In this document: piece after piece, positions 1 to 14,388 of the stretch
Layout of the letters: every line of letters begins with the position of its first letter
Position numbering within the stretch: the stretch's first letter is position 1
Assembly (NCBI RefSeq): GCF_000003605.2
Contig: NW_003108586.1
Coordinates: 223,209 to 280,084, forward strand
Reading direction: 5' to 3'
DNA: 56,876 bases
Origin: Saccoglossus kowalevskii
Lineage: Eukaryota; Hemichordata; Enteropneusta; Harrimaniidae
The notes under the pieces: generated by a model
Database searches by the model: none
The model's input: only the letters and a program-made list of their open reading frames with translations
What the model was told of the DNA's origin: nothing
Program-made: the position numbers and the translations under genes

Positions 1-275
1 AAAGATATCATTACAAAATTAACAAATCTGAGAGAGGTTCACATGTAGTACCTATATATGTAATATCAAAGCAATTGCCCTTGCGGTTTTAAACAAGAAG
101 TCGAAAATATCACTTTTTACCAAAAATGGCAAAAATATTCACCAAAATTAGAGAATTGAAAATATGATCATGAAATGAACAAATCTAAGAGAGATCTACC
201 CAAGGTACATATACACCAAGTATCAAAGCATTCAGGCTTGTAGTTTTCAAGAAGAAGTCGAAAAAGCAAAACATT
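1..275 (+). repeat. 157-bp repeat units, two copies at the window edge
   Basis: The motif AACAAATCTGAGAGAGGT recurs 157 bp later as AACAAATCTAAGAGAGAT. Shared interior words include CTTTTTACCAAAAATG and AATATTCACCAAAATTAGAG. The same unit occurs three times at 17000-17440. The left limit is beyond the window. Confidence 0.8.
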
Positions 276-911
276 GACACTGACGAAGTCAACAGCGAAG
301 CTAAAAAGAGCCTGTTAATAGGGTTCATAATACTACTTCTCTAGTTTACAAAATACATTTTTAGCACCAGCAGTCAATCTCATGGCTAAGATTTGTACAG
401 TCACAGGCAATCTCATTTTCTAAGGAGCAATTACGGTAAATTGCCCAAATCAAGACCCAGAAGAGCTAATTACCACTCTCCCAATTCACAGAATTTTTAA
501 GAGATTACAATTAAAAATACAGTTTCCCTGACCACTGGCATTACCGATTCAGGAGAGCCATTTGTAAAAGGGTGTATCACAACCTAAAAATAATAAACAC
601 ATGTAGTTGATACCATGTTAATTACCATTATAACCAATTGATTATTCTAGTTTGTGAAACCCTAGAAACAAAATAAATATTAAGTAGATACAATATACAT
701 GTATGTAGAATAAGTAGAATTAATAACAAGTTCAAATTCATCAATTTAGTTGTGTGTATGTGAACGAAGCGAATATAAAATATAATTGTAGTTGAATTAT
801 GCAAATCATTGTTTATAATTATGCATTAGACAATGTAACTTTTGTATAACATTCATAAGCAGTATTCAGTTCTTAGTGGTTTATATTAAAGTCAGCGATA
901 ACATCTACTCA

Positions 912-1060
912 CGTTCTGTTCACCTACAACAAACTCAAAGTCGAGACCAGCCATTTAACAGGTCGACACTGGGTCTGTTCACATACGTTTTTTCAACAGT
1001 GTGTTAAAATCAACTCTGCATTAAACCCTGCATTTTGCTACATGTGAACAAGGACATGTC
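912..1060. repeat. GTTCAC-type dispersed element, copy 1 (degenerate)
   Basis: The segment carries GTTCAC motifs and ends in CATGTGAACAAGGACATG, with an inner AACCCTGCATTTTGC. It resembles the elements at 3828-3992 and 55368-55515, which share GTAGCAAAA, ACCCTGCGTTCATTT-like and GTGAACA words. It is probably a decayed MITE. Confidence 0.4.
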
Positions 1061-3827
1061 CAAGGACCGAGCATCACAAAAGCTAAGATGACTAAACATC
1101 TTATTGGTGATGAAGCAAACTAAATACATTTCATTTCATCATGTTTATGTCACAATGAGAGTCTACGAAACAAATGGATAAAGACATTTGAAAATATACT
1201 AGTGATAATACACACTTCATTATTTCTTGACACAGTTCATGTCTGTATACATACTTAAAATAACTAACTATAATAAAACTGGATGTTTTTCTCTTACTCT
1301 TAAATTATTTACAATGTAGTTATTATTTGATATATTTTCAATATAAAACATTTTCATTACTCCTGTGGGCTGTTATTAAATTCTACGGCAAAGACTTTTT
1401 GGAACTTGAGGCCATTTTCAAAGCTACAAAATTTGCTCTAATGTATGCACTTAATAGATCAATAACAGAAGTACGTCTATGTTCACAACAACTCACTGTA
1501 TTTCATCGGGCAATGTTTTATTAATTTAAGAAATTGGGCCTTTAATTAAACCTTTAAAGGCCATCACATTTTCAGCCAAAACACTGGTAAAATATTATGC
1601 ATGTTCAATACTTTGTTATATTTTTTTTTCTGAATTAATTTTAGTTATTTGTTTGAAAAAAGGGAAAAAATGATTTATAATTTCTTTTTTTTTTAATTTT
1701 GGACTAAATAGACTCAATTTCTCATTGACTACATCAATTGATCAAAATTTTTGAAAAAAAAAACAGAAATTATTTTGTGAGTGGTGACAAAACTACTAGT
1801 AGACTTCTAACACTTTCTGTCTCAGGGTTAAGAATGATGAGCATGTCTGTAGATAATTGTAGCCCACATCTACGAGAGGCAAGGAAATTAATGAGGACAT
1901 AATCCACTCTGGAAATCTCTCTTGTAGATGGATGTTCGCATGGCAACAGCATCAATAATGATGGAGACGCAAATTTCATTTCATTACGGACAGAAAAACA
2001 GGGTGATAAATTCCTTGTAGATTATGATAATGATACAGGTTTGGGGATAACAAATATATTTTACTGTCAAGTAGTGTCTACATGTTTAGTACAAAGAATG
2101 CTACTTTATTTATAAAAATATAGTTTACTGATAACTAATATTACTATTAAATATGCTACTAGTAGTGCATGTGATTATGTAAATGAGGTGTAACGCCTAA
2201 ACGGTAGTCATAATACAGGTAAGTCATACAGTCTGTATTTTAATAATCCAACACATAACAAATGCAATTTTTTGTAAGCCCTTCCAATAAAAGCATTACT
2301 GTTTTTCTATCTATGAAGTAAAGGCCTGTTTAAAAGAGATTTAGCACACATGAGTCGTGCATTGTCGATAACATGTTATATGCAATTAAATTTGTTTGGC
2401 CTGCAATGTGTTAACATTGTTAAGTGTGAGGTTGGTGTACTTGAAGTCTCACCGAAATGAATATCTGTTGAGTTGTCGTTTTACTGTGACGGCAAGAAAT
2501 AATGGAATAGTAATATTTCAGTATGAGACACAGGAAGCAATGGCTACATTGTGAACAATATGGAGGGTATATTATTAGCAAAACGATACTGCAATATTTC
2601 CGTTCTATTCTTTCTTGCGATCTCAGTAATACCGGTAGAGCAAATATGATATGGCCTGTAACTTGTTGTACAAGTCAGCTGCATATATGATTACAAACAT
2701 AGTTACACAGGGTATGGTGAAGCATACTGCTTTGGAATGAGGAAAATAAGAAGATACAGGTGATATAACATGTATTATTATACATCTGTCATCGTAACCC
2801 CATAAGTTATAGCGTGCCGTAATTTTGCATTATTTTACGGGGTATTTTCATCCTACCACAGTTGAACTATTTTATTTGTTTACATCAGGCACAAAAGAGT
2901 TATAGTACAACGGAAAAAGGATTCTGTCACCGAATGTACAGCGCAAAATGTTTTTAATCACGATTTCCAGCTGTTTTATCTCATTAAGTTGACACTTTAT
3001 ACAGGAAAAAGATGTACAACAAAAAGTACATCATTTGTCTGTCATTATCACCACACTGCCTTAGTGCATAGTTTGCGGTATTCTCATGATAACAACATAC
3101 ATGTACTCAGCCATGCTATTATCACGCTTGAATATTTCAAACATTATAATGCCCTGGTATGGTTCTTCAAATTTAATTTTAGAACAAGTAAAATTGATGA
3201 GTTCTATAGAAACCTACCACAAAAATGATAAAGAAATTGAAACTGAAATTTAGAAATTTAAACCTCTACAGTAATTAGAGGAATTAGAGTGGTATTTCAT
3301 ATTTTGTAAAATTCTGTGTAAAATTCCGATAAAATGAACTTTCTAACGACACACATGAGTGTTTAATATCAGGTAACATGCTCAGTACTTATAATAATAG
3401 TGATAGCAAACAGACACCTAGAAAAAAATTTCTGTCCAAACTAAATAATAATCTTTCAGCTGCCTTAGTGATGACAAAGATTTTTTTTCCAGTACCACAA
3501 CTATTCTTGCTCAGTTACATCAGATACATGTCGAGAAACAAATCAGGGACAAAAACAAAGCTCCTGTACCACATTCAACAAATTACAGAGCAGATGTACA
3601 AAAATATATCAGAACTATCCTGTCATTTGTCAAATTACACAAGACAATATATCAAGTTCATTCAGTCACCTATAAGTCTGGAATTGTATTTGAAGAAACT
3701 GCAATATTTGCTGGATATTAGTAGTGCATATAAACCAATTGCATCCACTGTATTCTCATAATAATACTGAATCATTTGAATATGACACACCCATGTCATT
3801 TACAGAAACATCTGCGCTACTAATGTG

Positions 3828-3992
3828 GTGTTCACATTTGTAGCAAAACACAGGGTTAACCCTGCTGTTCATTTTAGTCCACGATTGGAAAGGGAGATTA
3901 TTAACCAGATATTGATCCGGGTCTGAGGGCTGATCTTGAACCCTAGTTCAGTGTTTAACCTCAAAATGAGACGTACATGAACAAGGTCTTAG
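3828..3992. repeat. GTTCAC-type dispersed element, copy 2
   Basis: The segment begins GTGTTCACATTTGTAGCAAA and ends ACATGAACAAGGTC. Terminal GTTCA/TGAAC words are in inverted order, and the inside contains GGGTTAACCCTGC and GATCCGGGTCTGAGGG. It is likely a nonautonomous DNA transposon. Confidence 0.45.
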
Positions 3993-4159
3993 TGTTAAAA
4001 CAAAGTCCTGTACCAGCAATCCAATTGGTAGGTGAACAAGGTGTGAATACTTAATTAAAGGTACCATAAACCACTAACATACGAACAGATTGCAAATCAG
4101 CCCACTGATAAGGAATAATTTACAAAGCAATCAAGCCCCCTGTTCCTCAGCAGTACAAA

Positions 4160-4230
4160 CACATGCCCATAGCCAGGATTTTTACTCTCTGAGGGACCAA
4201 CGAGCGCCGAAGGGGCAAGACTCATTTGTA
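4160..4230. repeat. Fragment of GC-rich dispersed repeat
   Basis: GAGGGACCAACGAGCGCCGA followed by AGGGGCAAG stands out as GC-rich in AT-rich DNA. It matches in style the GGGGGC/GCGCC-tailed repeats at 36205-36490 and 44440-44620. Confidence 0.35.
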
Positions 4231-6157
4231 TATGACCATCGACACGAAAACTGGGTGTTTTAACAACACTCTTGTGTTTGAAATGTTTTCCCTCTTAGAA
4301 ATGCGTGAAACCACTTTATGTCCGGCGGCAGGCTTTACATCACATAGGCATGGAACAAGCATTGATAGAGCGAGTACAGTATTATAATTTACAGATTATC
4401 TATTTTACATATTTTGATTACTCCACATGGGTGAATACAAACATTTTTAACAACACAGTAGGTTTTTAACAATTCACACCAGTTGGTAGGCTGGTATTAA
4501 AAGTCCTGCATCGCCTAATGACATGAAATTGCCCCCACGACGAGGATCATAAAACGTTAATTGCTTCAACCACTGAGACATGGTGTCATTACCATACAAG
4601 ACATCATACAGCGTGCACACGTCCCTAATAGAATGCCACTTTTATAAAACGGAAAGCTTCAATTTGCAGCTCGGACAGAGGTCAATTCAATAACTCCTCT
4701 CTCACTTTTTGTAATCATTCAATGACCATTTTAAGAACATCAGAAAAAAAAATACCAAAAGGATAATATGAACGGTATGTAACCTAATTGAGCAATTATA
4801 CCATGCTGTCCATACTCAAGGATTCCATCTCTATTATATAAAACAGTTTACAACGCGGCAAGCATATAATTTTCTATTACATTATGGAGCACGGTAGATT
4901 CAATTACTGCTAAATAGGATGAAACACGAAAAGATTGTCATTTTTAACACATCCAGAAATGTTGAGCCATGTTCTATTTTTAAAGTGTATATTAAAACCA
5001 ATCTCAAGCAATCAGATCAGTGAATCGCTATAAAAGCATAAATTTAATGACAATATTTTATCCCTCGTGTACATGCAAGTCAGACATAATGGTTACAGCC
5101 TATGTAAGCAAATCGGTTAAATATGCCACGATATCTATCAGTGATGCTACAGATACTAGGGTTCAATTTATTTGGGACATTTGAACGGGAAACCAGAGGC
5201 TTGTGAAGGTAAAAATGACCTTTATATAAAGGGCAGCCTATGTAAATAACGATACCTCTAAACCACCAACTAAGCCCTTTAACGATATATCCTTTCAAAA
5301 CTCACTGACAGCTAAGTGTGTAGTTGTATATAGAATCAGCGAGTAAATAACGTAATTTACATGGTGCTGATTTTTTCAACAAGTAAAACAGTACAAAAGT
5401 ATCGTACTAAGATCATAGACAAGACATGCATATTAATCATATTATATTAATGCCCAGCGTATTTAAAACGTTGATCGTGAACTGTGATCTTTAAATCACA
5501 ACACAACTTCATCTGCAGAGTACCCATGTGAATGTTATTCATTTTTTGGTGGAACAACCAATTAATTGTCGTCAAGTTAAATTGGCTGACAAAAAATTCG
5601 TTCTCCTGGAATGAATTTACCTATTGGATTTTATAATGACTGTTATAGTAGCCGTTTTATGAAGGAGCGTTTTTTAAATTAAAAGTTATAGCAGCTACAT
5701 AAACCGTCGCTATATTCACTGTCAAGCCAATTTAAGACGAAGAGATGAAAAAAGACTCATCATTTAATTAATGCTAATACTCCAACACAAAAACAATTTT
5801 CCTAAAAATTTTAATAATATATATACAAAATATTGTATATTGTCAAGATAATGTTTTGTATCTATGCAACAACAAAATTGATACAGCTTGTGATCATTTC
5901 AACAACAGACGATTGTCATAGAGACGTCTCTTTTGTTATTGTATTTGTAAGCAATAAAAGATCATGTGATGATCAGACGTCACTGAAAATGGAAACGATT
6001 TAGCTACATTCATATCAAGTCGGATCTTTGTATGCAATTGTAACAGATCAGCTGAGAAGAATCCACTGATCACTGAAAGGAAAGTATCATTTTTTTAAAT
6101 GGAAAATCATTTTTATTTTACATTCAATAAAATTATAGCAATCAAAACACATTGTCA

Positions 6158-6519
6158 TCTGTCAAATTGTTAATGTATTGAATCTTACAATATGTCAAAT
6201 TGTCAGATGCATTGAATCTTACTAGTCACAATATGTCAAATTGTCAGATGTATTGAATCTTACTAGCCACAATATGTCAAATTGTCAGATGTATTAAATC
6301 TTACTAGCCACAATATGTCAAATTGTCAGATGTATTGAATCTTACTAGCCACAATATGTCAAATTGTCAGATGTATTGAATCTTACTAGTCACAATATGT
6401 CAAATTGTCAGATGTATTGAATTTTACTAGCTACAATATGTCAAATTGTTGGACGTATTGAATCTTACTAGTCACAATATGTCAAATTGTTAGATGTATT
6501 GAATCTTACTAGTCATAAT
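6158..6519 (+). repeat. 41-bp tandem array, about nine copies
   Basis: The unit begins AATATGTCAAATTGTCAGAT and continues GTATTGAATCTTACTAGCCAC. Copies differ by one to four bases; the first is shorter, lacking about ten bases. There is no spacer variation and no associated genes, so it is a minisatellite and not a CRISPR array. Confidence 0.93.
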
Positions 6520-8474
6520 ACAAGAGCCATGGTCTTGTACGTTGTTAAATTTCTCTAATTACTGTTAACTGTATTTACTCTGTTAAAAGCACAGCTTTCA
6601 ATAGAAGCACACAAAAACTGTATTTTAACACCATTAAAATAGGACTTATTTTGACCACAGACATACCTCTGTCATTTACATATTTATGTATAACAGAAGA
6701 AATAGCCACACAAAAAACACTACCGCGGTAATTTTAAAGCAATAGAAATGGCGTAAAACACTACCGCAGTAGTGACGAAATACAGATCTCAGTTATTGTA
6801 CATGGAAAATGGTCAACATGATTTGCCAGTCATCTTTTTCCTAAACATGCTGTGTTCAACAGCTGATCACCCTCTGGCACGTGTATGTGTCCATTGTTAG
6901 TCAACAGGACTTCCTTATCTATTGAGAACAGCAAACAATTTTGCCAGAACACAACATCAGCTTATAAGTGAATGTAATATTTCACTTGATCCATGGGAAG
7001 CAAATAATACCATACGATCGTGAAATTTATCATTGTCACCATCAACAAGTTAACCTTAAATTTAGAAAATCCACGAAGCACTGATACAGACTTCCCTATC
7101 GCACATAACTGAAGTTACCGATATCTCCATACTTCATTAGAGAGAAGTGATTATTGTCTCGACAATAAATATTTTTGTTACATAACAATGGTCACACTGT
7201 TATCATGCATTGCCTGCAGGAATATGTTTTTCTTTGTGCACTGAGTGAGCATCCAGCAGTAGTCTTACATATACTCAGCTATGAAACTAGTTTCTCTCAA
7301 AAAAAGTCAAACATTTTTATATCATGATACCATTTATGCTTGACTGCAGTTATTGCACCTACAACTAAACCAACTCAGTTAGGAAAAGCGAGCAGTTGAC
7401 CATGGGATGACACATGGGGTGGAAAAAACATGCCACCCCAGTCAATGTATATTTATTGAATTCAAATCTCACCATGCATATCTCTGTGGCAGCAACTAAA
7501 AAATCAATTCCTGCCAAGGATAATTTATCATATTTTTTGAGTCAGCATTTGTAAATTAAAAGGTTAACTAGGATTGTTCCAGAGATGATCAGACTTCAAT
7601 ATGTAAAATCAATATTTAATTTCAACTGCAGAATAATTCACTCCAATATTACAATTCACACCAAAGTCATACTATAAGTAACCTAATTAGGTATAGTCAC
7701 AGTGACTGGGTACATATCAGGAAGGCAATTAACAGCGAGTACCGGATTAGGAACAACATGACAACAAAGTTGCCAGGTGAGAAATTTAAGGGGGCGACCT
7801 CACAGGAAGAACTAACGCATCAAAGTTCACACCCACTGAGAATGAAAATAGTTAAATGGATACTTTTAGTTTCTAGCTTTCCATAAAAAACGCCAATATT
7901 TGTCAATGTGGGAGGTATAGTAGTTACAATATAATTCTAAATCTCTGCTTGTTAAACAGTTTTACCAGTATTTATGCTATTCGAAGCACATTTGTAAAAA
8001 TGATGCCAATAAAAACCCAAAATATACTATATCATTAAAATACGATATACCATGTAGTATGGCCATAAACCTTTGTTGTCATTAACATAAATGTACAAAA
8101 ACTAACAGAGCAAATATTATATTTCAATAAAAAATCCCAATTTGCGGATCATTAAAAGCTAAGCAGCCTGGCTCCAACTCTTTTTTCTAAAATACAGTTG
8201 TGGACTGATTTCAATGACCCTAACCCTAGTCATAATCAAAGTTGTACAGTACAGTATATCACTGATGACGTCCACAGAAAACGGGAACTATATTGTATGC
8301 TCTCATATCATTTAAGTAGAAAAGATAAAAGCTCTTTGAACCAAAAAAATATTATATGTAGAGACAGTATTTAGTAATCTTTGTCCTAAGAACAATTAAC
8401 TATGTTCTGATTATACTTCACAACATTATTTTAAATGCTACGAAAATGCCATTGCCACGAATTTTTAACTACAG

Positions 8475-8681
8475 TACTGTAAAACGCATTGAAATAGCTT
8501 CATGCCATTTTAGCGAATTTGACTCAATACATGAATTGACAAAATCTTAATTTAGCTAAAATGCCAACAATCTCATTGTGAGAATATATTTTATTCTAAA
8601 TTTGCAACATCTTTATCGAAATCACAGGTTAGCTAAATTAGCTAAAATGACATGCTTGCTAAAAAGACGTGTTTTACAGTA
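8475..8681. mobile_element. TACTGTAAAA-type MITE (diverged subfamily)
   Basis: The left end TACTGTAAAACGC and the right end, read in reverse complement, TACTGTAAAACACG form terminal inverted repeats. The inside has TTTAGCTAAAAT words in both orientations. It appears related by its ends to the copies near 25.8 and 32.5 kb. Confidence 0.55.
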
Positions 8682-9176
8682 TTTTGAATAGTTACTTAGA
8701 ACAATGATTACCAAACTACTGTCTACTATCATTTATTATAAGACGCTTATGGAAATGTGACAAATATGTTGTTTGCAAAATATTGAGAAAACTCAATATT
8801 AAAATATGATGTACCGGTACTGCTTTTTGCTCCATTAGGAACGAATTTGCTTACTAATATGATACGTTAACACCCCCTAACACTACCCAAGAACCCAAAA
8901 CAAATTCTAGGATTGTGTGTTGGGCTAAAATAAAACAAAATAAACGGTCACCATTTTTAGCTATCCTGCTCTTATTTTGCAAATTTTAATCCAAATTGGT
9001 GTACAATATGGGTTTTTATTCAAAAATTGCTCTGAAAAAACTAAATGTAGTAATAATCAAAAATCATCATGTATCAAACTAATCGGCTCAATTTGAAGAA
9101 TATGACGAAATTAAATATAAATTGACTTGTAGGTCAAGTATTGTTAAATAATGCATTTGCTCTAATAGAAGTGTAC

Positions 9177-9340
9177 TTAAACCAGGCGAGTCGTCACCTG
9201 TGCATGCGACAGATGGCCATAGTGTCTCAGTTTACAAACAAGTGTCCACCCATATACTGTTGCGTTTTTTTAGTGTGCGTTATCGTCACTGAGAACTCAA
9301 TTCCCGTGTGTGTGATAATGACTGTTCTGCTTGAAAGCAA
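9177..9340. mobile_element. TTAA-type MITE, old degraded copy
   Basis: TTAA is followed by CAGGCGAGTCGTCACCTGTG, CATGCGACAGATGGCCATAG and GTTTACAAACAAGTGTCCAC, colinear with the fresh copies at 50784 and 51705. The right end has decayed (only CTTGAAA remains of CGCTTTAA). Confidence 0.65.
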
Positions 9341-12300
9341 ATATTACATTTGCTACACACTAAATAATTGAAAAATGTCTTATTTTGCCAATAGATTCAC
9401 CTCTGTCATTTACATAAATGAATATACAGTATTGAGATTTAAAAATTGACAAAAATTCATGATTTTTCACATCCTCGTCCGAAAAGAGCAAATACGGTAC
9501 ATGCATCTGGTAATTACTAAAACAATGACTAAGCTGTAGCCGAATAGGCCATCAATATGTTACTGTTAGTCCCATAAGACTGCCAATATGTTGTATTGAT
9601 GAGCCAGAAAATAGGATTACGTCTCCTTGAGTAGCAGCAGAAAAGGTTACCCACTGACAATATCCTCAGCAATGAACCATCCACAAAATCATATTGATGC
9701 ATCGGAGCAGCTTCATTGAATTTGCGTCTAATCTGATTGGTGGGATGGAACTGATGCGGTGTTATATGCATATAAACGGGGATTCGATACTGGGATTTAA
9801 CAACACAATGGAAGTGAATGTTGACTGCACATCCATAAATGAATGCCAATGTATCTTTCTAAGACTTTCATCAAGAATCAAATTATGCCCCCCTTAATGA
9901 AAATAAGTATAAGCTTTTTATTAAAATGGCCATACTACACAATACAAACTCAGAAGGCCTAAATGAATATATATATACCCAATAGTACCATATTTCCTGT
10001 GTAAGATGTCACGTCATGAGTATTAACAAAGCCACATTTTTATCAAAAGAGGGAGGTTATTCTAATAATTAAATGGAAAAGTCATAATTTTGAGGGATTG
10101 CATAGGTAACTACTAGAGGTATGTCAGTGTTCTCCCGAGGCCTCTGAAGCATCACAGTACTGTGAAACTCGCCTATGATGACTTGGTCCATGATGCTTGC
10201 TTGGACACTTGCCCGTCATGCTTATTGCTTCGTTTAGGAGTGTCACTCTGGTCTTGCACAAATTTAAAACAATAACATGCATTGATGAAAAAAGTAATCT
10301 GTCTTTGTTAGCAATACAAAGATAATGGTAAGAACTGAAGTCTGCAATAAGTTACAGAGTCTGTCAGGGGTGCAGCATCTTCACATTCATAAAATGCCTT
10401 AGTACCGAAGACCATGGCAACATAATGCATGTTGTGACATAATGCATGCTGGGTGACAAGAGGGGAATTCTGATTGAGGTAACCAAGATGGCGGCACAAA
10501 GTGCATGACTTTAAAAAAACGTCTCACTGCAGATTTTGATGTAATGTCTAAGATAAATCATTAATTAATCATTTTAACTGACCAAGGATTCTAAATTTGT
10601 ATATTTTGACACTGAAAAATCAGGTACTGATGATCGCAACAGCAGCCGTGAATATTCATTCATCGCAATGCACTCAGCTGACAATGTTAAAGTGATCTTA
10701 GCGTTACAACTAAGGTATATATCATTGACAAATCACTGACTTGAATCATTAATTTCATCATATTTTTATAACCAAAAATGTTTTCTTTGATGCCATAAAC
10801 TGACATGGGAACTAAAACTGACTATTGTTGTAGACAAAATAATGATGAACCTGTTACTTCTATGGATAAATATATATATTATTAATTAATGACTATGGGT
10901 ATAACATCTTAAAAAGCTGCAATTAAAATTGCTTTTTATTTTATTTTTTTGCTGTTCTATTTAAAACTTTATTTGATACATTCTTAATAAAATACAATAG
11001 AGTAAATGATAAAAAATAAATGTCAGACTATTTCATCTTTAATTAATTGCAGATAGACTAATTTTATTCACAATAACAAAAACAAACTTATTTTGACTGG
11101 TATCACAATGTTCATTCCGGAAAACTGATTATCAAATTACTCATGATTAAGGGGAACCGCTCAATCTCATGGATTGCACCAAAGAATCATGGGACACTAT
11201 TGTTTATGTTGTTTACAAAGTTAACCTATCTTTTGTTATCCATTGTAATTTTAATCAAGAAAGTAAATTTGTTGTGAGATTAGGCTTAACTGGAAGTGCC
11301 CCTTTAACAAGTCTGGAAAGAGCACTGTGTGCTTTTAATAGAGGCAATATGGCAAGCAGTCAGTGGGGTATCTGCTGCAACTAGTGATATAAAACACAGA
11401 AAGGACATCAAACGCTGTAATGAAAGCAATTTAATAATTCAGGCTGCACTGCCATTGGGGTATTGTGCATGCGTGACGCACACACATTCAACATAATTTT
11501 ACAGGTTTCCGTGGTAAAGTTGCCATGCACTCTGTCTTGTTATATTGCTATATACCTTTTACTTGTGTAAATTTGTATGCAAAAATTAGTCGTACAATAA
11601 ATTCTGAAACTACAAATGTCACAGTGGAATATGGGCGACTCTTACAAAGCATCTTTGAGCGCCAGAATTGTCCTCCACCAAATTTCATACATTTGTATGT
11701 AGTTTTCTAATTTTGAACCGTATTTCTCACGTAATTGATCAACATTTTGTGAAAAAAAATAGCGAGCAAAATATGCTGGTTTTATTTTCTGAACAGTGAC
11801 GACAGTTGACTTTGACATTCAAAAGGTCAAACAGACATCAAAGATTTGGTACAACAATGAAAGGAAATAAATCCGCAGTTATCAATTGTCTGGTTTTATT
11901 TTTATTGACAGTTTTCAGTTAATTTACATACATGGTGGCATCTTTAATATTCGGTAACTAAGTACGGAACGGCTTGTTCAATGACCATTTTTTTTTCCTG
12001 ACGTTGATACAATGTACAGGATGAAGTATAATAGAAAGCTGGATGCAGAGTTACAAATGTCATAGCTATAAACATAAAACACTAGACAGTTGCCAAGGAA
12101 AGGCGTAGTCACAGGAAATGCACACACCAGAGACATTGACACTCAAAATAAGATATTAAGCTATTCAAATCACGTATAAATCATAAACACAATTGCAAAT
12201 TCATCTACATAAATAACTCATTTTGTGCTGGTTGCCCACCCCATTATTGTTGCTTGTTTTAATTAATTGAAAGAAATTATTGATTTTTGTTGTTGTAAAT

Positions 12301-13217
12301 TTCCAATATTAGGCTCATAATTTAAATAGGGTAAAAACCTCAGACAAACAAGAATTGGTAGTCTGTGTGCCCTATTAGTTTTGGGTCTTGACTTTTTACC
12401 AGGATGAGGGTAAACAATTGAAATATTATTTACATAGAATGTCATAAATTTATGATTAATATGATAATGATTTTGAACAAATATATATATTAATCTTCAG
12501 ACAGAAATACCATCAACAACGAATGACAAATTGTTCAAATATTTAAGCCTGTGTTGTCCGTTGCCATACCTTTTACAATTTCAACCTAACATTCCATATC
12601 CAAGTATGAATGAGCCTTATCAATGAATAATTCATTACAGATAAAAGCTACATCGTGCATTTTTATGTATTTTCAATGGTTGGTAAATAGGTCATACCAA
12701 CTGACTGTTGCCATCCTTTTGAATTCCAATAATGATAAATCTGTATGGCAAATACACGTATGAATGAATTCATTCCAAGTTTAAATTCTGCCTTCATAGA
12801 TAAGGAAAAAATAAAACATCGTGACTGTTAGTCGCTGAACTCGGGTCATGATGTCATACTCGCACAGATCCAGGCCATGATATGACCTGGCATTCAAGTT
12901 ACAGACAAAGATACCCAAGGTATGCACTGTTCCTGGTGACATTTCCTGTACACAGCTGTACCTAAATGTTTACAACTTAAATAATGTTTCTAAATTAACA
13001 AGAATTAAAGATTGTAATGTTTTACTTTATCATTAGGAATCAACCATTGATTTTACGCCTAAAATTAGTCAACGTACAACTGTGCAACAACAGAAATGAA
13101 CACACACAAAATCATGATCTTAGTGGCAAGCAAAATAACAATATTGTTGAGAATACCATTTAGCTGGTCTAATGCTATATTTTGATGGTCACTTTCTGAA
13201 AACACAAATTATTATGT

Positions 13218-13376
13218 ACTGTGGATTACTTTATTTTTCGCTTTTTGGGCGTTTTGTATGGAATTTATATTTACTGAGTTTAATGTGAAATATAGGAAAA
13301 AAAGTATATTCGCTGGATTTTATTTTCACGGAATCATCCCTTCAGCGAAAATAAATTCCAAGCGAAAATAAAGTAC
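13218..13376. mobile_element. TACTGT-type palindromic MITE, first of two adjacent copies
   Basis: The left arm ACTGTGGATTACTTTATTTT mirrors the right arm AGCGAAAATAAAGTACTGTG read in reverse. Its right end is shared with the left end of the next copy, so one element inserted into or beside another. Confidence 0.75.
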
Positions 13377-13593
13377 TGTGGAATACTTTATTTTCGCTGG
13401 AATTAATTTTCGCTGAAAAGGCTTTTTGGGCATTTTGTATGGAATTTATTTTCACTGATTTTTTATGAGTTTAATGTGAAATATAGGAAAAGAAGTATAT
13501 TCGCTGGATTTTATTTTCACGGAATCATCCCTTCAGCGAAAATAGCGAAAATAAATTCCAAGCGAAAATAAAGTATTCTACAGTATTCTACAG
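13374..13593. mobile_element. TACTGT-type palindromic MITE, second adjacent copy
   Basis: The left arm TACTGTGGAATACTTTATTT then TCGCTGGAATTAATTTTCGC pairs with the right arm GCGAAAATAAATTCCAAGCG then AAAATAAAGTATTCTACAGTA. The terminal TATTCTACAG is repeated once. Confidence 0.8.
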
Positions 13594-14223
13594 AAAATGA
13601 AAAAGCACCATGTATTCTGTAGCATGGTTGTTTATTTTTCCTGCTCTGGTAAGAAGAAAACCGTTCTATCAATACCTGCAAATATTGGTCCTGGTCATAA
13701 AGACCGAGTTTGTAATCAACAGCCAATAATGATAAAAATCAACACATGAACAACCATCACCATGGCGACTTTCATCTACACTATCTCTGATCTATTGTTT
13801 GCCGCAAGTAAGATTAGGAAAGAAACAGATTAAAAATGAAGAAAGCAGGATAAGGAAAGAAACACATCTCAAGGCAATCAAAGGACAATCTTTTTAACAC
13901 CGACTTTCTAGGTAGAAATAAAAGCCATCTTGCAAGCAACTGTGCCTCTGCAAAACAAACAATGCAATGCAATGCATGTTCTTTCCCCTGCAACATCTAC
14001 CGGGTATGTGTAAAAAACACTGGTTATTTACACAAAAAAAGATCACTATATCAATATACAAGTTAGTGTTGCGTCAGTGATATGCCAGTGAATTAGGCAA
14101 AACTAGTTGCGTCAAAAGCAAATGTGTGTGCATATGGTACTGTAATGATTTGAGGCTACGACGTTTAGTTTAGTTATTTGCATAATGATATTGATACATT
14201 GTATGGAACATCTTGTGAGTATT

Positions 14224-14388
14224 TAGACTCAGTTCCAGGCCTAGCAGTTGAGCAATAAACACCTTGGATACAAGTGCTCCTCTCCAGTGTGTTATTCTCC
14301 TCCCGGATCTGGTGACCAATACTCACTTGGTTCACTCTACCTTGAGAAGTCTGTTCTCAGTTTACATATGGTGGCAGCGGTGGGTTTA
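14224..14388 (+). mobile_element. LTR-end remnant with primer-binding-like site
   Basis: The segment has AATAAA (14254-14259) and a CT-rich stretch, then TGGTGGCAGCGGTGGG (14369-14384), which looks like the primer-binding region following a 5' LTR in Gypsy-type elements. No gag or pol follows and the second LTR is not seen, so this is a fragment at best. Its exact limits are uncertain. Confidence 0.4.

Noticed and set aside
3378-3761. 127-codon open frame
   Set aside because: AT-biased composition, no recognisable motif, no splice or promoter context; longest chance frame of the intron.
6158-6519. Regular repeat array as a CRISPR
   Set aside because: Units are contiguous without unique spacers, and the genome is eukaryotic.
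9529-9897. Overlapping frames on both strands (106 and 67 codons)
   Set aside because: Mutual shadows with no motif; neither has splice support.
10172-10254. Minus-strand frame DQSDTPKRSNKHDGQVSKQA as a CSNK1G C-terminal exon
   Set aside because: Reads like a charged tail but matches no CK1 gamma sequence I know, has a weak acceptor, and no other kinase exons lie between it and exon 3.
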